From Actinomycetes bacterium (GTDB taxonomy: Bacteria; Actinomycetota; Coriobacteriia; Anaerosomatales; Anaerosomataceae): 59,375 bases of DNA. The stretch lies in contig JAJFTE010000025.1 in the NCBI GenBank assembly GCA_021373175.1, forward strand, positions 1 through 59,375, read 5' to 3'. Below, in pieces: positions 1 through 8,960 of the stretch. The notes under the pieces are model-generated. The model had not been told where the DNA came from. It searched no databases and was given only the letters and a program-made list of their open reading frames with translations. A program made the position numbers and the translations under genes. Every line of letters begins with the position of its first letter. Within the stretch, counting starts at the first letter, position 1.

Positions 1-330
1 GGTGAGAAGCAGCGGGCCGTTCACGGCACCCGCAAGCGCAGCTCCGCCCAGTGCGTCCGGGAACGTCTCGCCTGTCGCGACGACAACCGTCGCAGCCGAG
101 CCGAACTTCTTGGACGCTTCGACAGCGGTCAGATAGCGATCGGTCCCCTGTACAGGGATCGCGACGGGGTCGCCTGCGGTGGCCGTGGCAAACACCTTCA
201 CCAGCCCAACCTTCGGTCCCGGACCCTCAGCAGCGACCGCGATTGCTGGCGCGCTCAGAGCGATCACCAACCCCGCCACGAATACGCCGAGTAACCCGGC
301 GCGTCTGGACGGACCCCCTCTGTTTCTCAT
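1..330 (-). CDS. cell-wall-binding repeat protein, N-terminal part (cut by window edge)
   Basis: The gene starts at ATG 328-330 on the minus strand and runs off the left edge, so only 110 residues are visible. It opens with a basic N terminus (MRNRGGPSRR), a hydrophobic core to about residue 30 and a likely signal-peptidase site near AIAVAA, so the product should be exported. Residues 60-110 match the start of a CW_binding_2 (PF04122) repeat: GTDRYLTAVEASKKF followed by VATGETFPDALGGAALAG. In this family the repeats hold proteins non-covalently on the Gram-positive wall; the catalytic or adhesive part, if any, lies outside the window. It is divergent from nothing visible; the ABC operon downstream is on the same strand. 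Confidence 0.85.
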   Translation of the reverse strand, partial: MRNRGGPSRRAGLLGVFVAGLVIALSAPAIAVAAEGPGPKVGLVKVFATATAGDPVAIPVQGTDRYLTAVEASKKFGSAATVVVATGETFPDALGGAALAGAVNGPLLLT

Positions 331-488
331 GCTGTACCTCCTTCGCTCGCTTCACACCACACGCTCCAGACTCGCCCTCGGCGCGCCCGCTAATCTGCAT
401 CAATGTACCCGCAACTCAATCCGCGTGTACATACACCCCCAGGTATTCGGTCGACGAGAACGATGAGAGGCCCTTCCCCCTACCGCCC

Positions 489-1478
489 CTACCGTACCTC
501 CGGATAGAGGTAGCACGACACGAAATGCCCGGGCGACAGCTCTACAAGCTCAGGCATCTCAGTCTCGCACGCGCACCCGATGCAGCCGGTCCTCGCATAA
601 CACCGGCTCGCGAACCGGCACCCTGGCGGCGGATCGATGGGGCTGGAGACATCGCCCTCAAGCAGGATCCGCTCCCTGCGATACGCGGGGTTCGTGACCG
701 GGATCGCCGAGAGCAGCGCCTTCGTGTACGGGTGAAGCGGGTTGTTGTAGAGCTCGCGTTTTGGCGCCAACTCCACCAGGCGGCCCAGGTACATCACGCC
801 CACCCGGTCGCTGATGTGCTTGACCACGTTCAGTCCATGGGCGATGAACAGGTACGTCAGACCGAACTCGTCAGAGAGCTCGGAGAGCAGGTTGAGCACC
901 TGCGCCTGAATCGACACGTCGAGCGCCGAGACCGGCTCGTCGCACACGATGAGCTTCGGCTCCATGGCGAGCGCCCGGGCGATGCTCACCCTCTGGCGCT
1001 GTCCGCCGGAGAACTCGTGTGCGAAGCGGTTCCGGTACGTCGCCGAGAGCCCGACGGCATTGAGCAGGTAGCCAACACGGTCGTCGACCTTGTTGGCCGC
1101 CAGTAGATGGTTGATGCGGATCGGCTCGGAGATGATGTCGCCCACCGTCATGCGCGGGTTGAGCGACCCGTACGGGTCCTGGAAGATGAGTTGGATGTTC
1201 CTGCACTGGGAGCGACGTTCGCGCGCCGACATCTGCGCCAGGTCCTTGCCCTCGTACCAGATCTCGCCGGCGGTCGGCCTGTACAGGTTCACCAGCATCT
1301 TGCCGACGGTCGTCTTGCCGCACCCGGACTCCCCCACAAGTCCGAGCGCTTCGCCCGGGAAGATCTCGAACGACAGGTCGTCGACCGCCTTGAGCACGGA
1401 CGTCGTCTGGCCGAGAAGGTTCTTTTCCACCGTGAAGAACTTCGAGAGGTGCTTGACCTGGAGTAGCGGCTCGGTCAC
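489..1478 (-). CDS. oligopeptide/dipeptide ABC transporter ATP-binding protein (OppF/DppF type)
   Basis: Second ATPase of a peptide importer and last gene of a five-gene operon. The 329-residue protein has Walker [10 protein letters not shown], signature FSGGQRQR, Walker [13 protein letters not shown] and a switch His in FIAHGLNVV. The C terminus carries the oligopeptide-transporter extension with a cysteine-rich stretch ([13 protein letters not shown] then CAC), which in this family can hold an Fe-S cluster. Length and motif spacing are normal. Its start overlaps the end of the OppD-type gene by 4 bp, so the two are translationally coupled. The substrate could be di/oligopeptides or another small ligand; the sequence does not decide. 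Confidence 0.93.
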   Translation of the reverse strand: MTEPLLQVKHLSKFFTVEKNLLGQTTSVLKAVDDLSFEIFPGEALGLVGESGCGKTTVGKMLVNLYRPTAGEIWYEGKDLAQMSARERRSQCRNIQLIFQDPYGSLNPRMTVGDIISEPIRINHLLAANKVDDRVGYLLNAVGLSATYRNRFAHEFSGGQRQRVSIARALAMEPKLIVCDEPVSALDVSIQAQVLNLLSELSDEFGLTYLFIAHGLNVVKHISDRVGVMYLGRLVELAPKRELYNNPLHPYTKALLSAIPVTNPAYRRERILLEGDVSSPIDPPPGCRFASRCYARTGCIGCACETEMPELVELSPGHFVSCYLYPEVR

Positions 1479-2515
1479 GTGTTCGCCCCCTCGGCATCAG
1501 GGTCGAACAGGAAGCAGCGCAGCTGGCGCCCTTCGACCTCGTACAGCTCGGGGAACTCGCGTGTGCACCGCGGCATCCGTCGCGAGCAGCGGGCGGCAAA
1601 CGCGCAGCCCCTCGGCATGTGAAGCGGGTTGGGGACCATGCCCGGGATCATGTACAGTGGCTCGTCGTCCCCGGAATCGGCCATGGACGGGATCGATTCC
1701 AGTAGGCCGAGCGTGTACGGGTGCTTCGGGCAGTCGAAGAGGTCCTGCGCCGTCGCCTGTTCCACCACCTGGCCAGCGTACATCACCACAACCCGGTCGG
1801 CGGTCTCGGCCACCACTCCCAGGTCGTGCGTGATGAGCAGCACGGCCATCCCAAGCTTCTCCCGCAGGTGGCCGATAAGCGAGAGAATCTGCGCCTGGAT
1901 GGTCACGTCCAGGGCGGTGGTGGGCTCGTCGGCGATCAGAAGGTCGGGCCTGCACGCGAGCGCCATGGCGGTCATCACGCGCTGGCGCATGCCGCCTGAC
2001 ATCTGGTGCGGGTAGTCCGTGATGCGCTTCTCTGGTGACGGGATGCCCACAAGCCGCAGCATGTCGACCGCCCGCGCACGCGCCGCCTTCTTGTCAAGCT
2101 TCGTGTGCGCGCGGATGCCTTCGGTGAGTTGGTCTTCGATCGTGAACACGGGATTAAGACTCGTCATCGGCTCCTGGAAGATCATCGAGATGTGGTTGCC
2201 GCGAACATCGCGCATCTCGGCCGGCGAGAGGGCAAGCAGGTTGCGCCCCCTGTACAGGATCTCGCCGCCCACGACGAGGCCGGGCGGCTGCAGCAGTCCC
2301 ATCACCGACAGCGATGCCACGCTCTTGCCCGAGCCGGATTCGCCCACGATGGCGAGCACCTCGCCTTCGCGCACCGAGAAGCTCATGCCCACGACGGCGT
2401 GAACCGTCCCCTTCTTCATGATGAAGTCCGTGCTGAGGTTCTTCACTTCCAGAAGGGTAGACACGCTGTGCGGCGCGACAGCCGCGCTCTTGGTGTTGTT
2501 CGCATGTGTGGTCAC
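1475..2515 (-). CDS. oligopeptide/dipeptide ABC transporter ATP-binding protein (OppD/DppD type)
   Basis: First ATPase of the peptide importer, 346 residues. Walker A is GESGSGKSV, the signature is MSGGMRQRV, Walker B is [12 protein letters not shown] and the switch region is LLITHDLG. The C-terminal extension has the usual oligo_HPY cysteines ([14 protein letters not shown]). It forms a heterodimer with the OppF-type ATPase on the cytoplasmic face of the two permeases. It lies 12 bp after the DppC-type permease and overlaps the next gene by 4 bp. All motifs are intact and the length is typical. Confidence 0.93.
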   Translation of the reverse strand: MTTHANNTKSAAVAPHSVSTLLEVKNLSTDFIMKKGTVHAVVGMSFSVREGEVLAIVGESGSGKSVASLSVMGLLQPPGLVVGGEILYRGRNLLALSPAEMRDVRGNHISMIFQEPMTSLNPVFTIEDQLTEGIRAHTKLDKKAARARAVDMLRLVGIPSPEKRITDYPHQMSGGMRQRVMTAMALACRPDLLIADEPTTALDVTIQAQILSLIGHLREKLGMAVLLITHDLGVVAETADRVVVMYAGQVVEQATAQDLFDCPKHPYTLGLLESIPSMADSGDDEPLYMIPGMVPNPLHMPRGCAFAARCSRRMPRCTREFPELYEVEGRQLRCFLFDPDAEGANT

Positions 2516-2527
2516 GGTCGTCGGCTC

Positions 2528-3514
2528 CTACTTCACGCGCGACTTAGGATCGAGGGCATCGCGCAACCCGTCCCCGAGCAGGTTGAATGCCAGTACCGTG
2601 AGGGTGATGGCCAGACCCGGATACAGGAGCGTCCACGGGGCCTGGAAGATGAAACCGCGAGCGCGTCCCAGCATGTCGCCCCACTCGGCCTGCGGCGGTT
2701 GCACGCCCATCCCGAGGAAGCCGAGAGCGGCCGTGTCGAGCACCGCGCTGGAGATGCCAAGCGTCGCACGCACGATGATCACCGAGAGCGCGTTGGGCAG
2801 TATGTGCCGGAAGATGATCCGGAAGTCGGTGTTCCCAACCACACGCGCGGCCGCTATGTAATCGTTCTCCTTGATCGACAGGATGTTGCCGCGGACGATG
2901 CGGGCGTATTCCGGGATTGAGACAAGCCCGATCGCGATCACGGCCTTGTCGATCCCCTTGCCAAGCGCCGCCATGAGCGTGATGGCGAGCAGTATCGACG
3001 GGATCGCAAGCATCATATCCATCACGCGCATGATCACGCTGTCGAGCCAGCCGCCCGCGTAGCCGGCGACCGCGCCCAGGATGATCCCGATCGTGAGCGC
3101 GATCGAGACCGCCAGCAGGCCCACCGTGAGCGAGACGCGGGTACCGGCGATCACACGGCTGAAGATGTCCATGCCCAGCTGGTCGGTGCCGAAGAGGTGC
3201 GCGGAACTCGGCGGCCTCAGCGATTGGGCCATGTTGGTCGAGATCGGGTCGTACGGCGTGATATACGGGCCGATGATGGCGATAAGCACGAGGAACAGGA
3301 TGAAGATCAGGCTCACGAGCGCCGCCCGGTTGGCGATGAGGCTGCGCCACATCTCAAGCCACTGGTTCTCGGGCTTCTCGTCGAGCGTCTCGTCGAACTC
3401 CGGGACATCGCCGTCGGGCAGCCGCTCGCCGAGCGCCATGGTCTCATCGGCCAGATGGGTCTCTGAGGACGGATCGGGCAGCGGAACCGGGTTGGGGTAG
3501 TCGAACTCGCTCAT
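2528..3514 (-). CDS. oligopeptide/dipeptide ABC transporter permease (OppC/DppC type)
   Basis: Inner-membrane permease of the peptide importer, 328 residues. A hydrophilic acidic N-terminal region of about 50 residues precedes the first membrane helix (LVSLIFILFLVLIAIIGPYI), then an extracytoplasmic segment with FGTDQLGMDIFSRV, which is typical for OppC. Four to five more helices follow with the EAA-type loop (AARVVGNTDFRIIFRHILPN) that contacts the ATPases. It follows the DppB-type gene by 6 bp and precedes the OppD-type gene by 12 bp. It pairs with the other permease to form the channel. Confidence 0.93.
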   Translation of the reverse strand: MSEFDYPNPVPLPDPSSETHLADETMALGERLPDGDVPEFDETLDEKPENQWLEMWRSLIANRAALVSLIFILFLVLIAIIGPYITPYDPISTNMAQSLRPPSSAHLFGTDQLGMDIFSRVIAGTRVSLTVGLLAVSIALTIGIILGAVAGYAGGWLDSVIMRVMDMMLAIPSILLAITLMAALGKGIDKAVIAIGLVSIPEYARIVRGNILSIKENDYIAAARVVGNTDFRIIFRHILPNALSVIIVRATLGISSAVLDTAALGFLGMGVQPPQAEWGDMLGRARGFIFQAPWTLLYPGLAITLTVLAFNLLGDGLRDALDPKSRVK

Positions 3515-3520
3515 GTAGCG

Positions 3521-4540
3521 CTACCCCTCCTTCTTCGATGAGTACTTGATGCGGGGGTCGAGGAAGGCGTAGCCCAGATCGGCAATGAGGTTGATGGTGA
3601 CGAAGATGACCGCGACCAGGAGCACGATGCCCTGGACCACGGGAAAGTCCGATTTCAGGATGCTATCAACGGTGTACTTGCCGATCCCCGGCCACGAGAA
3701 GACGCTTTCGGTGAGCAGCGCGCCGCCGAGCAGCGCGCCGAACTGCAGGCCGATCACGGTGGTCACCGGGATGAGCGAGTTGCGCAGCGCATGCTTGCCG
3801 ATGACCTTGGTCTCGGAGATGCCCTTCGCGCGCGCCGTGCGGATGTAGTCCTGGCCGAGGGTGTCGAGCATGGACGAACGGGTCATGCGGGTGATGATCG
3901 CCATGGAGTACATGCCAAGCGTGAGCGCCGGCAGAATAAGGTGCCAGCCGGCGTCCTTGAACCCGTCCCAGTTGCCCTGGATTGCCGCGTCGATCATGTA
4001 GAACCCGGTGACGTGCGCGGGTTCCAGCATGACGTTGATGCGCCCACCGGAGGGCAGAATGTGAAGGAACCCGGCAAAGAGCATGATGAGCATGATGCCA
4101 AGCCAGAAGATAGGGATCGACACGCCGATCAAGGCGAACAGCGAGCCGGCCGCATCGAATATGGAGTTCTTCTTCACCGCCGCCATCACGCCGAGCAAGA
4201 CCCCCAGGACAGTCGCAAAGAGGATGGCGGCAACGGCGAGCTCGATCGTCGCCGGAAAACGCGCACCAATCTCGCGCGCGACGGATGACTTCGTGTAGTA
4301 CGAGGTTCCCAAATCACCTTTAAGCGCGTGTGAGATATACGTGAAGTACTGGTTGATGACCGGGGCATCGAGCCCGTTGGCGTGTCTCCACGTTGTGATT
4401 GACTCCTGCGTGGCGTGCTGACCGAGCACGATGGGCGCGGGGTCGGGCGAGAAGACCCGCATCAGGGAGAACACGATGATGGACACCCCGATCATGACCG
4501 GAATGACCATGAGTACCCTCTTGATCACATACTTGAGCAT
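3521..4540 (-). CDS. oligopeptide/dipeptide ABC transporter permease (OppB/DppB type)
   Basis: Membrane permease of the importer, 339 residues from ATG 4540. An upstream in-frame ATG at 4588 was rejected because it lies inside a strong hairpin (4573-4609) and would add 16 non-conserved residues; the chosen start gives the family-typical opening MLKYVIKRVLMVIPVMIGVS. Six membrane helices are visible, as is the cytoplasmic loop TRSSMLDTLGQDYIRTARAK that docks on the ATPases. It is the first permease after the substrate-binding protein gene and is 6 bp from the second permease, so the two are surely co-translated. Confidence 0.92.
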   Translation of the reverse strand: MLKYVIKRVLMVIPVMIGVSIIVFSLMRVFSPDPAPIVLGQHATQESITTWRHANGLDAPVINQYFTYISHALKGDLGTSYYTKSSVAREIGARFPATIELAVAAILFATVLGVLLGVMAAVKKNSIFDAAGSLFALIGVSIPIFWLGIMLIMLFAGFLHILPSGGRINVMLEPAHVTGFYMIDAAIQGNWDGFKDAGWHLILPALTLGMYSMAIITRMTRSSMLDTLGQDYIRTARAKGISETKVIGKHALRNSLIPVTTVIGLQFGALLGGALLTESVFSWPGIGKYTVDSILKSDFPVVQGIVLLVAVIFVTINLIADLGYAFLDPRIKYSSKKEG

Positions 4541-4572
4541 GCTGTGGGGCCTCTCGTGTGGTTCCCCGAACA

Positions 4573-4609
4573 TGCAGCCGGAAGTCACCGCTCGTGACTT
4601 CCGGCTGCA
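4573..4609 (-). other. perfect 16-bp hairpin between binding-protein and permease genes
   Basis: A perfect inverted repeat: arms 4573-4588 and 4594-4609 with a 5-nt loop. It lies between the stop of the substrate-binding protein gene and the start of the first permease. On the minus strand it is not followed by a T run, so it is more likely an RNA-stabilising or partial-attenuation hairpin than a classical terminator. That would give more binding protein than permease, as is common for such operons (inference). Confidence 0.7.
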
Positions 4610-4633
4610 CCGTGAGGTTCGCCAAATCTGGAG

Positions 4634-6205
4634 CTACTGCCCGACCACTGCCTTCGACAGGAACACGTTACCGGTCACGTGGTAGTTGAAGCCGGAGGCT
4701 TTGGGTCCATAGGCCGCCAGCGTCTTAGCATGCGAGATAGGCAGCCAGATCGCACGCTCGGCAACGTACTTCTCCATGGCAGCGTACTGAGCATCACGCT
4801 CGGGGCCGTTCGCTGTCTGGAGACCCTTCTTGATCATGTCGATGTAGACGGGATCCTGCCACCGGGCGATGTTCATGCTCGGGTCCTTATCGGCAAGCAG
4901 ATTGAGGAAGTTGTCAGGATCGCCGTTATCACCGATCCAGCCGTAGAAGGCGATGTCATAGTTGCCTTCCTTGACCTTGGCCTTGTAGGTGGTCCAGTCA
5001 AACGTGTCGATCGTGCACTCCACGCCGACCTTCTGCAGGTAGCCCTGGATCGCTGTCGCGAGCGCGACACCAGTGGCGGCATTGTAGGGGCGCGGGTTCG
5101 TGTAGGCGATCATGTGGATCTTCTTGATGCCCGCAGCTGCCAGACCGGCCTTCGCGGCGGCCTCATCGTATCCAACCTGCTGGACATCGGCGCTATAGCC
5201 AGGAACGAACGTCGGCAGAATCGTCGTTGCCTTCTCGGAATAGCCTTGGTAGAGGCTCTTCACAAGTTCGTCGACGTTGATGGCCTGCGAGACGGCCTTG
5301 CGAGCCGCGACGTCCTTGAACATGGCGGTCGTGGTGTTGTAGGCCATGTAGTTGACGTTCATGCCAGGGGCTTCGAACAGCTTGTCGCCGCCCTGTGTGA
5401 CCTTATCGACGACCGTGGCATCGATGCCGTCGATCATGTCGACTTCACCGTTGTTGAGCGCAAGGACGCGGGCGGAGTTGTCCGAGATAAAGCGGAAGAC
5501 GACGTTCTTCGTCTTGGCCTTCTCGCCCCAGTAGTCGTCGTTGCGCACGAGGACGACGTTCTCGCCCTTGCTCCACTTGACGAACTTGTAGGGGCCCGTG
5601 CCAACGGGGGCTTCCATCACACTGTTGTTGCCGTCGGTGAGTGCCTTGGGGCTGACCATCGGAGCGGCCAGGCTCATGGCCAGGTTCGCCAAAAACGCCG
5701 TGTTCTTCTGGTTGAGGTTGATCGTCACGGTGGACGGATCGACCACCACGACGTCTTTCACCGAGCCGAACACGAAGCCCGCATAGCCCATGTCCGCGGT
5801 GACCTTGGGCGGAAGCTGGCGGTCGATATTGAACTTCACGGCGTCGGCGTTGAAGTCGGTGCCGTCGTGGAACTTGACGCCCTGCTTCAGCTTGAAGGTG
5901 TAGCTCAAGCCGTCATCGCTGATCGTCCACGACTCCGCAAGGGCGGGCTCGACCTTCGTCGAGTCGGGGGCGTACTTCAACAGCCCCTCGTAGATGTTCA
6001 CGATGATCTTCGAGGACTCTCCATCATCCACGAGAGCCGGATCGAGACCGCGCGGGTCCGCACCCTGCGCGTACGTGAATGTGTCCTTGAAGGTTGGCGC
6101 GCTGGCGGTGGGCTTGGTCCCCGACGACGCACTACACCCTGCAAGGGCGGCGACGCACAGGGCCACAACCAGCACCAGTGCGAGCGAACGGACATTTCTC
6201 TTCAT
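4634..6205 (-). CDS. peptide ABC transporter substrate-binding lipoprotein (SBP_bac_5)
   Basis: First gene of the importer operon, 523 residues. The start at ATG 6205 is chosen over an ATG 90 bp upstream because it has a good ribosome site (AAGGGGTG) and begins a lipoprotein signal MKRNVRS... ending in the lipobox LAGC, with Cys about residue 24. The mature protein shows family 5 extracellular binding protein features: DPRGLDPALVDDGES, LAESWTISDDGLSYTFKLK, VKFHDGTDFNADAVKFN and VGTGPYKFVKWSKGE. It would sit anchored outside the membrane and hand peptides or similar ligands to the permeases. Length is typical and no damage is seen. Confidence 0.93.
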   Translation of the reverse strand: MKRNVRSLALVLVVALCVAALAGCSASSGTKPTASAPTFKDTFTYAQGADPRGLDPALVDDGESSKIIVNIYEGLLKYAPDSTKVEPALAESWTISDDGLSYTFKLKQGVKFHDGTDFNADAVKFNIDRQLPPKVTADMGYAGFVFGSVKDVVVVDPSTVTINLNQKNTAFLANLAMSLAAPMVSPKALTDGNNSVMEAPVGTGPYKFVKWSKGENVVLVRNDDYWGEKAKTKNVVFRFISDNSARVLALNNGEVDMIDGIDATVVDKVTQGGDKLFEAPGMNVNYMAYNTTTAMFKDVAARKAVSQAINVDELVKSLYQGYSEKATTILPTFVPGYSADVQQVGYDEAAAKAGLAAAGIKKIHMIAYTNPRPYNAATGVALATAIQGYLQKVGVECTIDTFDWTTYKAKVKEGNYDIAFYGWIGDNGDPDNFLNLLADKDPSMNIARWQDPVYIDMIKKGLQTANGPERDAQYAAMEKYVAERAIWLPISHAKTLAAYGPKASGFNYHVTGNVFLSKAVVGQ

Positions 6206-6313
6206 TTCCCACCCCTTCTTTACTCGTCGTGCCTTCGGTGGATCCCCCACAGCGGAGCGCCGCTCCGTTAACGTGGTTGAAAGAGTGTATCGCACCGTTG
6301 CGCCATGAAACAG

Positions 6314-6772
6314 TCACAACTGTTTTGACATGACCACCACCTCCTGGCCGAGGTATTCGCATGTTTGGGTGACGACCCATCCAAGACGCACGTAGAAGGC
6401 CGCAGCATCCGGCGTGTAGAGGTACAGGCGCCGCACCCCGAGCGCCCGGGCTTCGGACTCTGCGCGACCCACGAGCGCGGTCCCGTATCCGCGCCCACGG
6501 CAGGCAGCGACGACGTACAGGCCCGCAAGCCATGGGGTGAGTTCCCGGCGCGTCTCCATGTCGTTGGCCAGAAGCATCGCGGAGCCGCACAGCTTCGCGT
6601 CTTCCAGCGCCACGAGAGCGGTCGGAACGCCGCCGCGGCCGCACCCGGCTTGGAGGCGCGCGACGCGCTGCTCGAGCGTCTCCCCGGGGCGAAGGTAACC
6701 CCACTGCTCGAAGTGGAGACGGGCGAGCTGCGGGACGAGCGAGGTATGCTCCGAGAGATACTCGATGTGCAT
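6314..6772 (-). CDS. GNAT-family N-acetyltransferase
   Basis: A 152-residue acetyltransferase of the GNAT fold; the substrate is unknown. The start at ATG 6772 has a GGAGAG site upstream and removes an unconserved 31-residue extension. The acetyl-CoA-binding motif A is visible as VVAACRGRGYGTALVGRAES, followed by LGVRRLYLYTPDAAAFYVRLGW, typical of motif B. It lies 108 bp upstream of the ABC operon on the same strand but is probably a separate unit because the binding protein has its own leader. Confidence 0.85.
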   Translation of the reverse strand: MHIEYLSEHTSLVPQLARLHFEQWGYLRPGETLEQRVARLQAGCGRGGVPTALVALEDAKLCGSAMLLANDMETRRELTPWLAGLYVVAACRGRGYGTALVGRAESEARALGVRRLYLYTPDAAAFYVRLGWVVTQTCEYLGQEVVVMSKQL

Positions 6773-6903
6773 GAACTGCCACTCTCCGCGCCCGGCGCGA
6801 GGCCGGCGATGAAGCACAAGACGATGACCGGGACGAATGCTACGGCCTCGCTCTGGCCACCGCAAGCCACCGTGCCCGATGCGCCCCGCTCAAGACAGAA
6901 GAA

Positions 6904-6925
6904 GGCCCCGCAGACTCGCGGGGCC
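6904..6925 (-). terminator. Rho-independent terminator after the DoxX gene
   Basis: An 8-bp GC-only stem (arms 6904-6911 and 6918-6925) with a 6-nt loop. On the minus strand it is followed by a T-rich stretch (TTCTTCTGTCTT), so it should terminate the DoxX transcript 66 bp past its stop codon. Confidence 0.75.
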
Positions 6926-6990
6926 CGGATTCAGATTCGCAGCACCAGGTGCTTCGACAGGGTCGATCGCGTGAGCCAGTGCGTGTCGTT

Positions 6991-7392
6991 CTATTTGAAG
7001 AGCAGAGCATCCAGTGCGTACGCGCCCGGCCCCGTAAGGGCAACACCCACCGCCACCGCGATGATCGCCCAGTTGTACTCGGAACCACCGGCCGTGGCCA
7101 TGTAGCCATTCTTGCCGGTCACGGTGAAGACCGCCACGAGCATCGTCACCACGATGAGCGCGGACGCGAGCGGGGTGAGCAGGCCGAGCGCGAAGAACAA
7201 TCCGCCAGCCGTCTCACCGAGGCCGGCCAGCGTCGCCATCGTCGTGCCGGGCTTGATGCCGAGCGAGTCGAAGAACGCACCGGTTCCGGCGATGCCGTTG
7301 CCGCCGAACCAGCTGAAGAGCTTCTGCGTTCCGTGAACGGCGAATGTGAGGCCAAAGACGAGGCGAATGACGAGCAATCCAAGTGAAACCAT
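6991..7392 (-). CDS. DoxX family membrane protein
   Basis: A 133-residue protein with four hydrophobic segments and the DoxX signature near the N terminus (GLTFAVHGTQKLFSWFGG). DoxX proteins are small integral membrane proteins associated with quinol or thiol redox chemistry; the exact role here is unknown. It has its own start with an upstream AGGAGG-like site and a terminator downstream. The next gene upstream on the same strand encodes a Rieske protein, which hints at a shared redox role, though a hairpin lies between them. Confidence 0.88.
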   Translation of the reverse strand: MVSLGLLVIRLVFGLTFAVHGTQKLFSWFGGNGIAGTGAFFDSLGIKPGTTMATLAGLGETAGGLFFALGLLTPLASALIVVTMLVAVFTVTGKNGYMATAGGSEYNWAIIAVAVGVALTGPGAYALDALLFK

Positions 7393-7490
7393 CGCGTATT
7401 CCCTCCTAAGAATCCATACCTATTCGGTAAGGATTAGAAGCACGCCGCGTGCCAACCGGTCGGCTTCGACGATGCGTTCGCGCCCAAGCG

Positions 7491-7524
7491 GGCGGAGGCC
7501 CCACGGGCTCGCGGGGCCTCCGCC
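7491..7524 (-). terminator. strong hairpin between Rieske and DoxX genes
   Basis: A 12-bp GC-rich stem (arms 7491-7502 and 7513-7524) with a 10-nt loop, placed just after the stop codon of the Rieske gene. There is no clear T run on either side, so termination is likely but not proven. Confidence 0.5.
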
Positions 7525-7542
7525 GTGCTCATCGGGATCGGG

Positions 7543-7920
7543 TCACTCTGGCACGGCGCCCTGGGGCTTCTGCGGGCCGACGAGGACCTTGCCGTCCTCG
7601 ACCGTGCTTTCGTATGCGCGCAACGGACGGGGGTGCTGAACGAGTTCGGCGATCGTGAGCACCGGACCCTTCCAGTCGGTCCACCGCAGGCAGCTGCCAT
7701 CGGTCACGTCGAACTGAGAGTGATGCGACGGGCACGTCACAACGGTGCCGTTGAGCTCGCCCTCGGCAAGAGGGCCGCCGATGTGCGGGCAACGAGCGTC
7801 GGTGACGAAGTAGTCGTCGCCGACACGCGACACCAGCAGCTTGTGACCGTCCAGCTCGACCGCGCGCATCGTTCCTGGTTCGAAGCTCTCGGTCGTCGTG
7901 ACCTCGATGAATCCTTCCAT
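7543..7920 (-). CDS. Rieske [2Fe-2S] domain protein
   Basis: A 125-residue soluble Rieske ferredoxin-like protein. Both cluster motifs are present: CPHIGG and CPSHHSQFDVTDG, i.e. C-x-H and C-x2-H. ATG 7920 is chosen as start because the GAAGAGG site sits 8 bp upstream; a GTG three codons earlier is too close to that site. No membrane anchor is seen, so it probably acts as a small electron carrier or as a subunit of an oxygenase or oxidoreductase. No oxygenase subunit is adjacent; DoxX lies downstream. Confidence 0.9.
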   Translation of the reverse strand: MEGFIEVTTTESFEPGTMRAVELDGHKLLVSRVGDDYFVTDARCPHIGGPLAEGELNGTVVTCPSHHSQFDVTDGSCLRWTDWKGPVLTIAELVQHPRPLRAYESTVEDGKVLVGPQKPQGAVPE

Positions 7921-8005
7921 GATGTACACCTCTTCTCGAGCGGTTCGACAGACGAGGTATTCCCCAAACGCGTCGATGGGAGTCGCGGTGGGTGTGAGCG
8001 CGAGG

Positions 8006-8197
8006 CTAGTCGTTCAGCATACCAGCAAGGTGCTCCGCCACGTCGCCGGTGAAGGCAACGCACTGGTCGACATGCGCGGGTGATCCGACGAGTCCGAGCA
8101 CCATCACGCCGCCAGACAGGGCTCCGCAGGTACAACCGCCCGTCCCAATCCCGACCGGGAATCCGGAGGCGAGCTTGATCGCCTCCGGAGGCAGCGG
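8006..8197 (-). pseudogene. C-terminal remnant of a C_GCAxxG_C_C redox protein
   Basis: A 63-codon open stretch between in-frame stops at 8198-8200 and 8006-8008, without a start at its 5' end. It encodes PPEAIKLASGFPVGIGTG, then GCTCGALSGGVMVLGLVGS, close to the C-terminal half of the putative redox-active C_GCAxxG_C_C family (PF09719). The expected N-terminal half with its first cysteine is absent from all frames upstream to 8282. I read it as a decayed gene. The rest of the 7930-8282 gap shows nothing else I can support. Confidence 0.55.
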
Positions 8198-8282
8198 CTA
8201 CCAGCCACCGATCTCGCGGGTCGACTGACAACAACGTCCGTGGGAACTACAGCTAGGTAACAGGGGGACAGGCGCCCGCCAC

Positions 8283-8960
8283 CTACTGATTGGTCACCAG
8301 ATTCGCGACGAGGATGTACCGGTTCGGCGCACTGCCGACGTAGTTGAAGGGATAGCAGGTGGTCACCGTCAGGACGGCATGGTCGGCAGGCACGATGACC
8401 GTCTTGTCATCCTTGTCGACGATCCTGGTCCGAACGATCTGGTAGGTGAAGCTGCCAGCCGAGGTTTCTACAACCAGCTGGTCGCCCACCTTCAGCTTGC
8501 CGAGCCCCGTAAAGACCGTGTCGCGATGGCCGGACAGGACGCAGTTGTCCCGCACCCCCGGGAGAACGCTCTGCGTGAAATGCCCCACGCCCCTCTTGAG
8601 CTCCTTCGCACCAGTACCTTCGATGATGGGGAGCGTCTGCTTCAAAGCCGGGATCGTCAGGCTCCCGACGGTGTCACCGACGGCAGGGTACTCGCGATAG
8701 ACAACCTCGTCAGAATCAGGGTTCTGGGATGGAGCGTCCGATCCTGGCAGGGCGACGCCGTCCTCGGCCGTCGTGGCCTGCCCCGTGGCCGACGCGGTCT
8801 CACTCGAGGCAGGACTCTGGTAGGCGTTGATGGGCTCGCCGGACGGTGCCCCGATGTTCATCGAAGCCCACCACACCACGCCAAATCCCAGCGCCAGCGC
8901 TCCCAAGGACAAGCCGACGGCAAGGGAGCGCCTGCCCCGCGACCATTTCTCCTTAAGCAT
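8283..8960 (-). CDS. class D-like sortase
   Basis: A 225-residue membrane-anchored transpeptidase. A basic start and one hydrophobic segment (about residues 13-33) give a type II membrane topology, then a Ser/Thr-rich linker and the catalytic domain from about residue 90. The triad is complete: His145 in LSGHRDT, Cys202 in TVTTCYPF, Arg214 in APNRYIL. The TCYPF context is typical of class D. The start overlaps by 8 bp the end of a gene whose product ends in an IPKTA-type sorting signal, so this is probably its dedicated sortase. Confidence 0.92.
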   Translation of the reverse strand: MLKEKWSRGRRSLAVGLSLGALALGFGVVWWASMNIGAPSGEPINAYQSPASSETASATGQATTAEDGVALPGSDAPSQNPDSDEVVYREYPAVGDTVGSLTIPALKQTLPIIEGTGAKELKRGVGHFTQSVLPGVRDNCVLSGHRDTVFTGLGKLKVGDQLVVETSAGSFTYQIVRTRIVDKDDKTVIVPADHAVLTVTTCYPFNYVGSAPNRYILVANLVTNQ

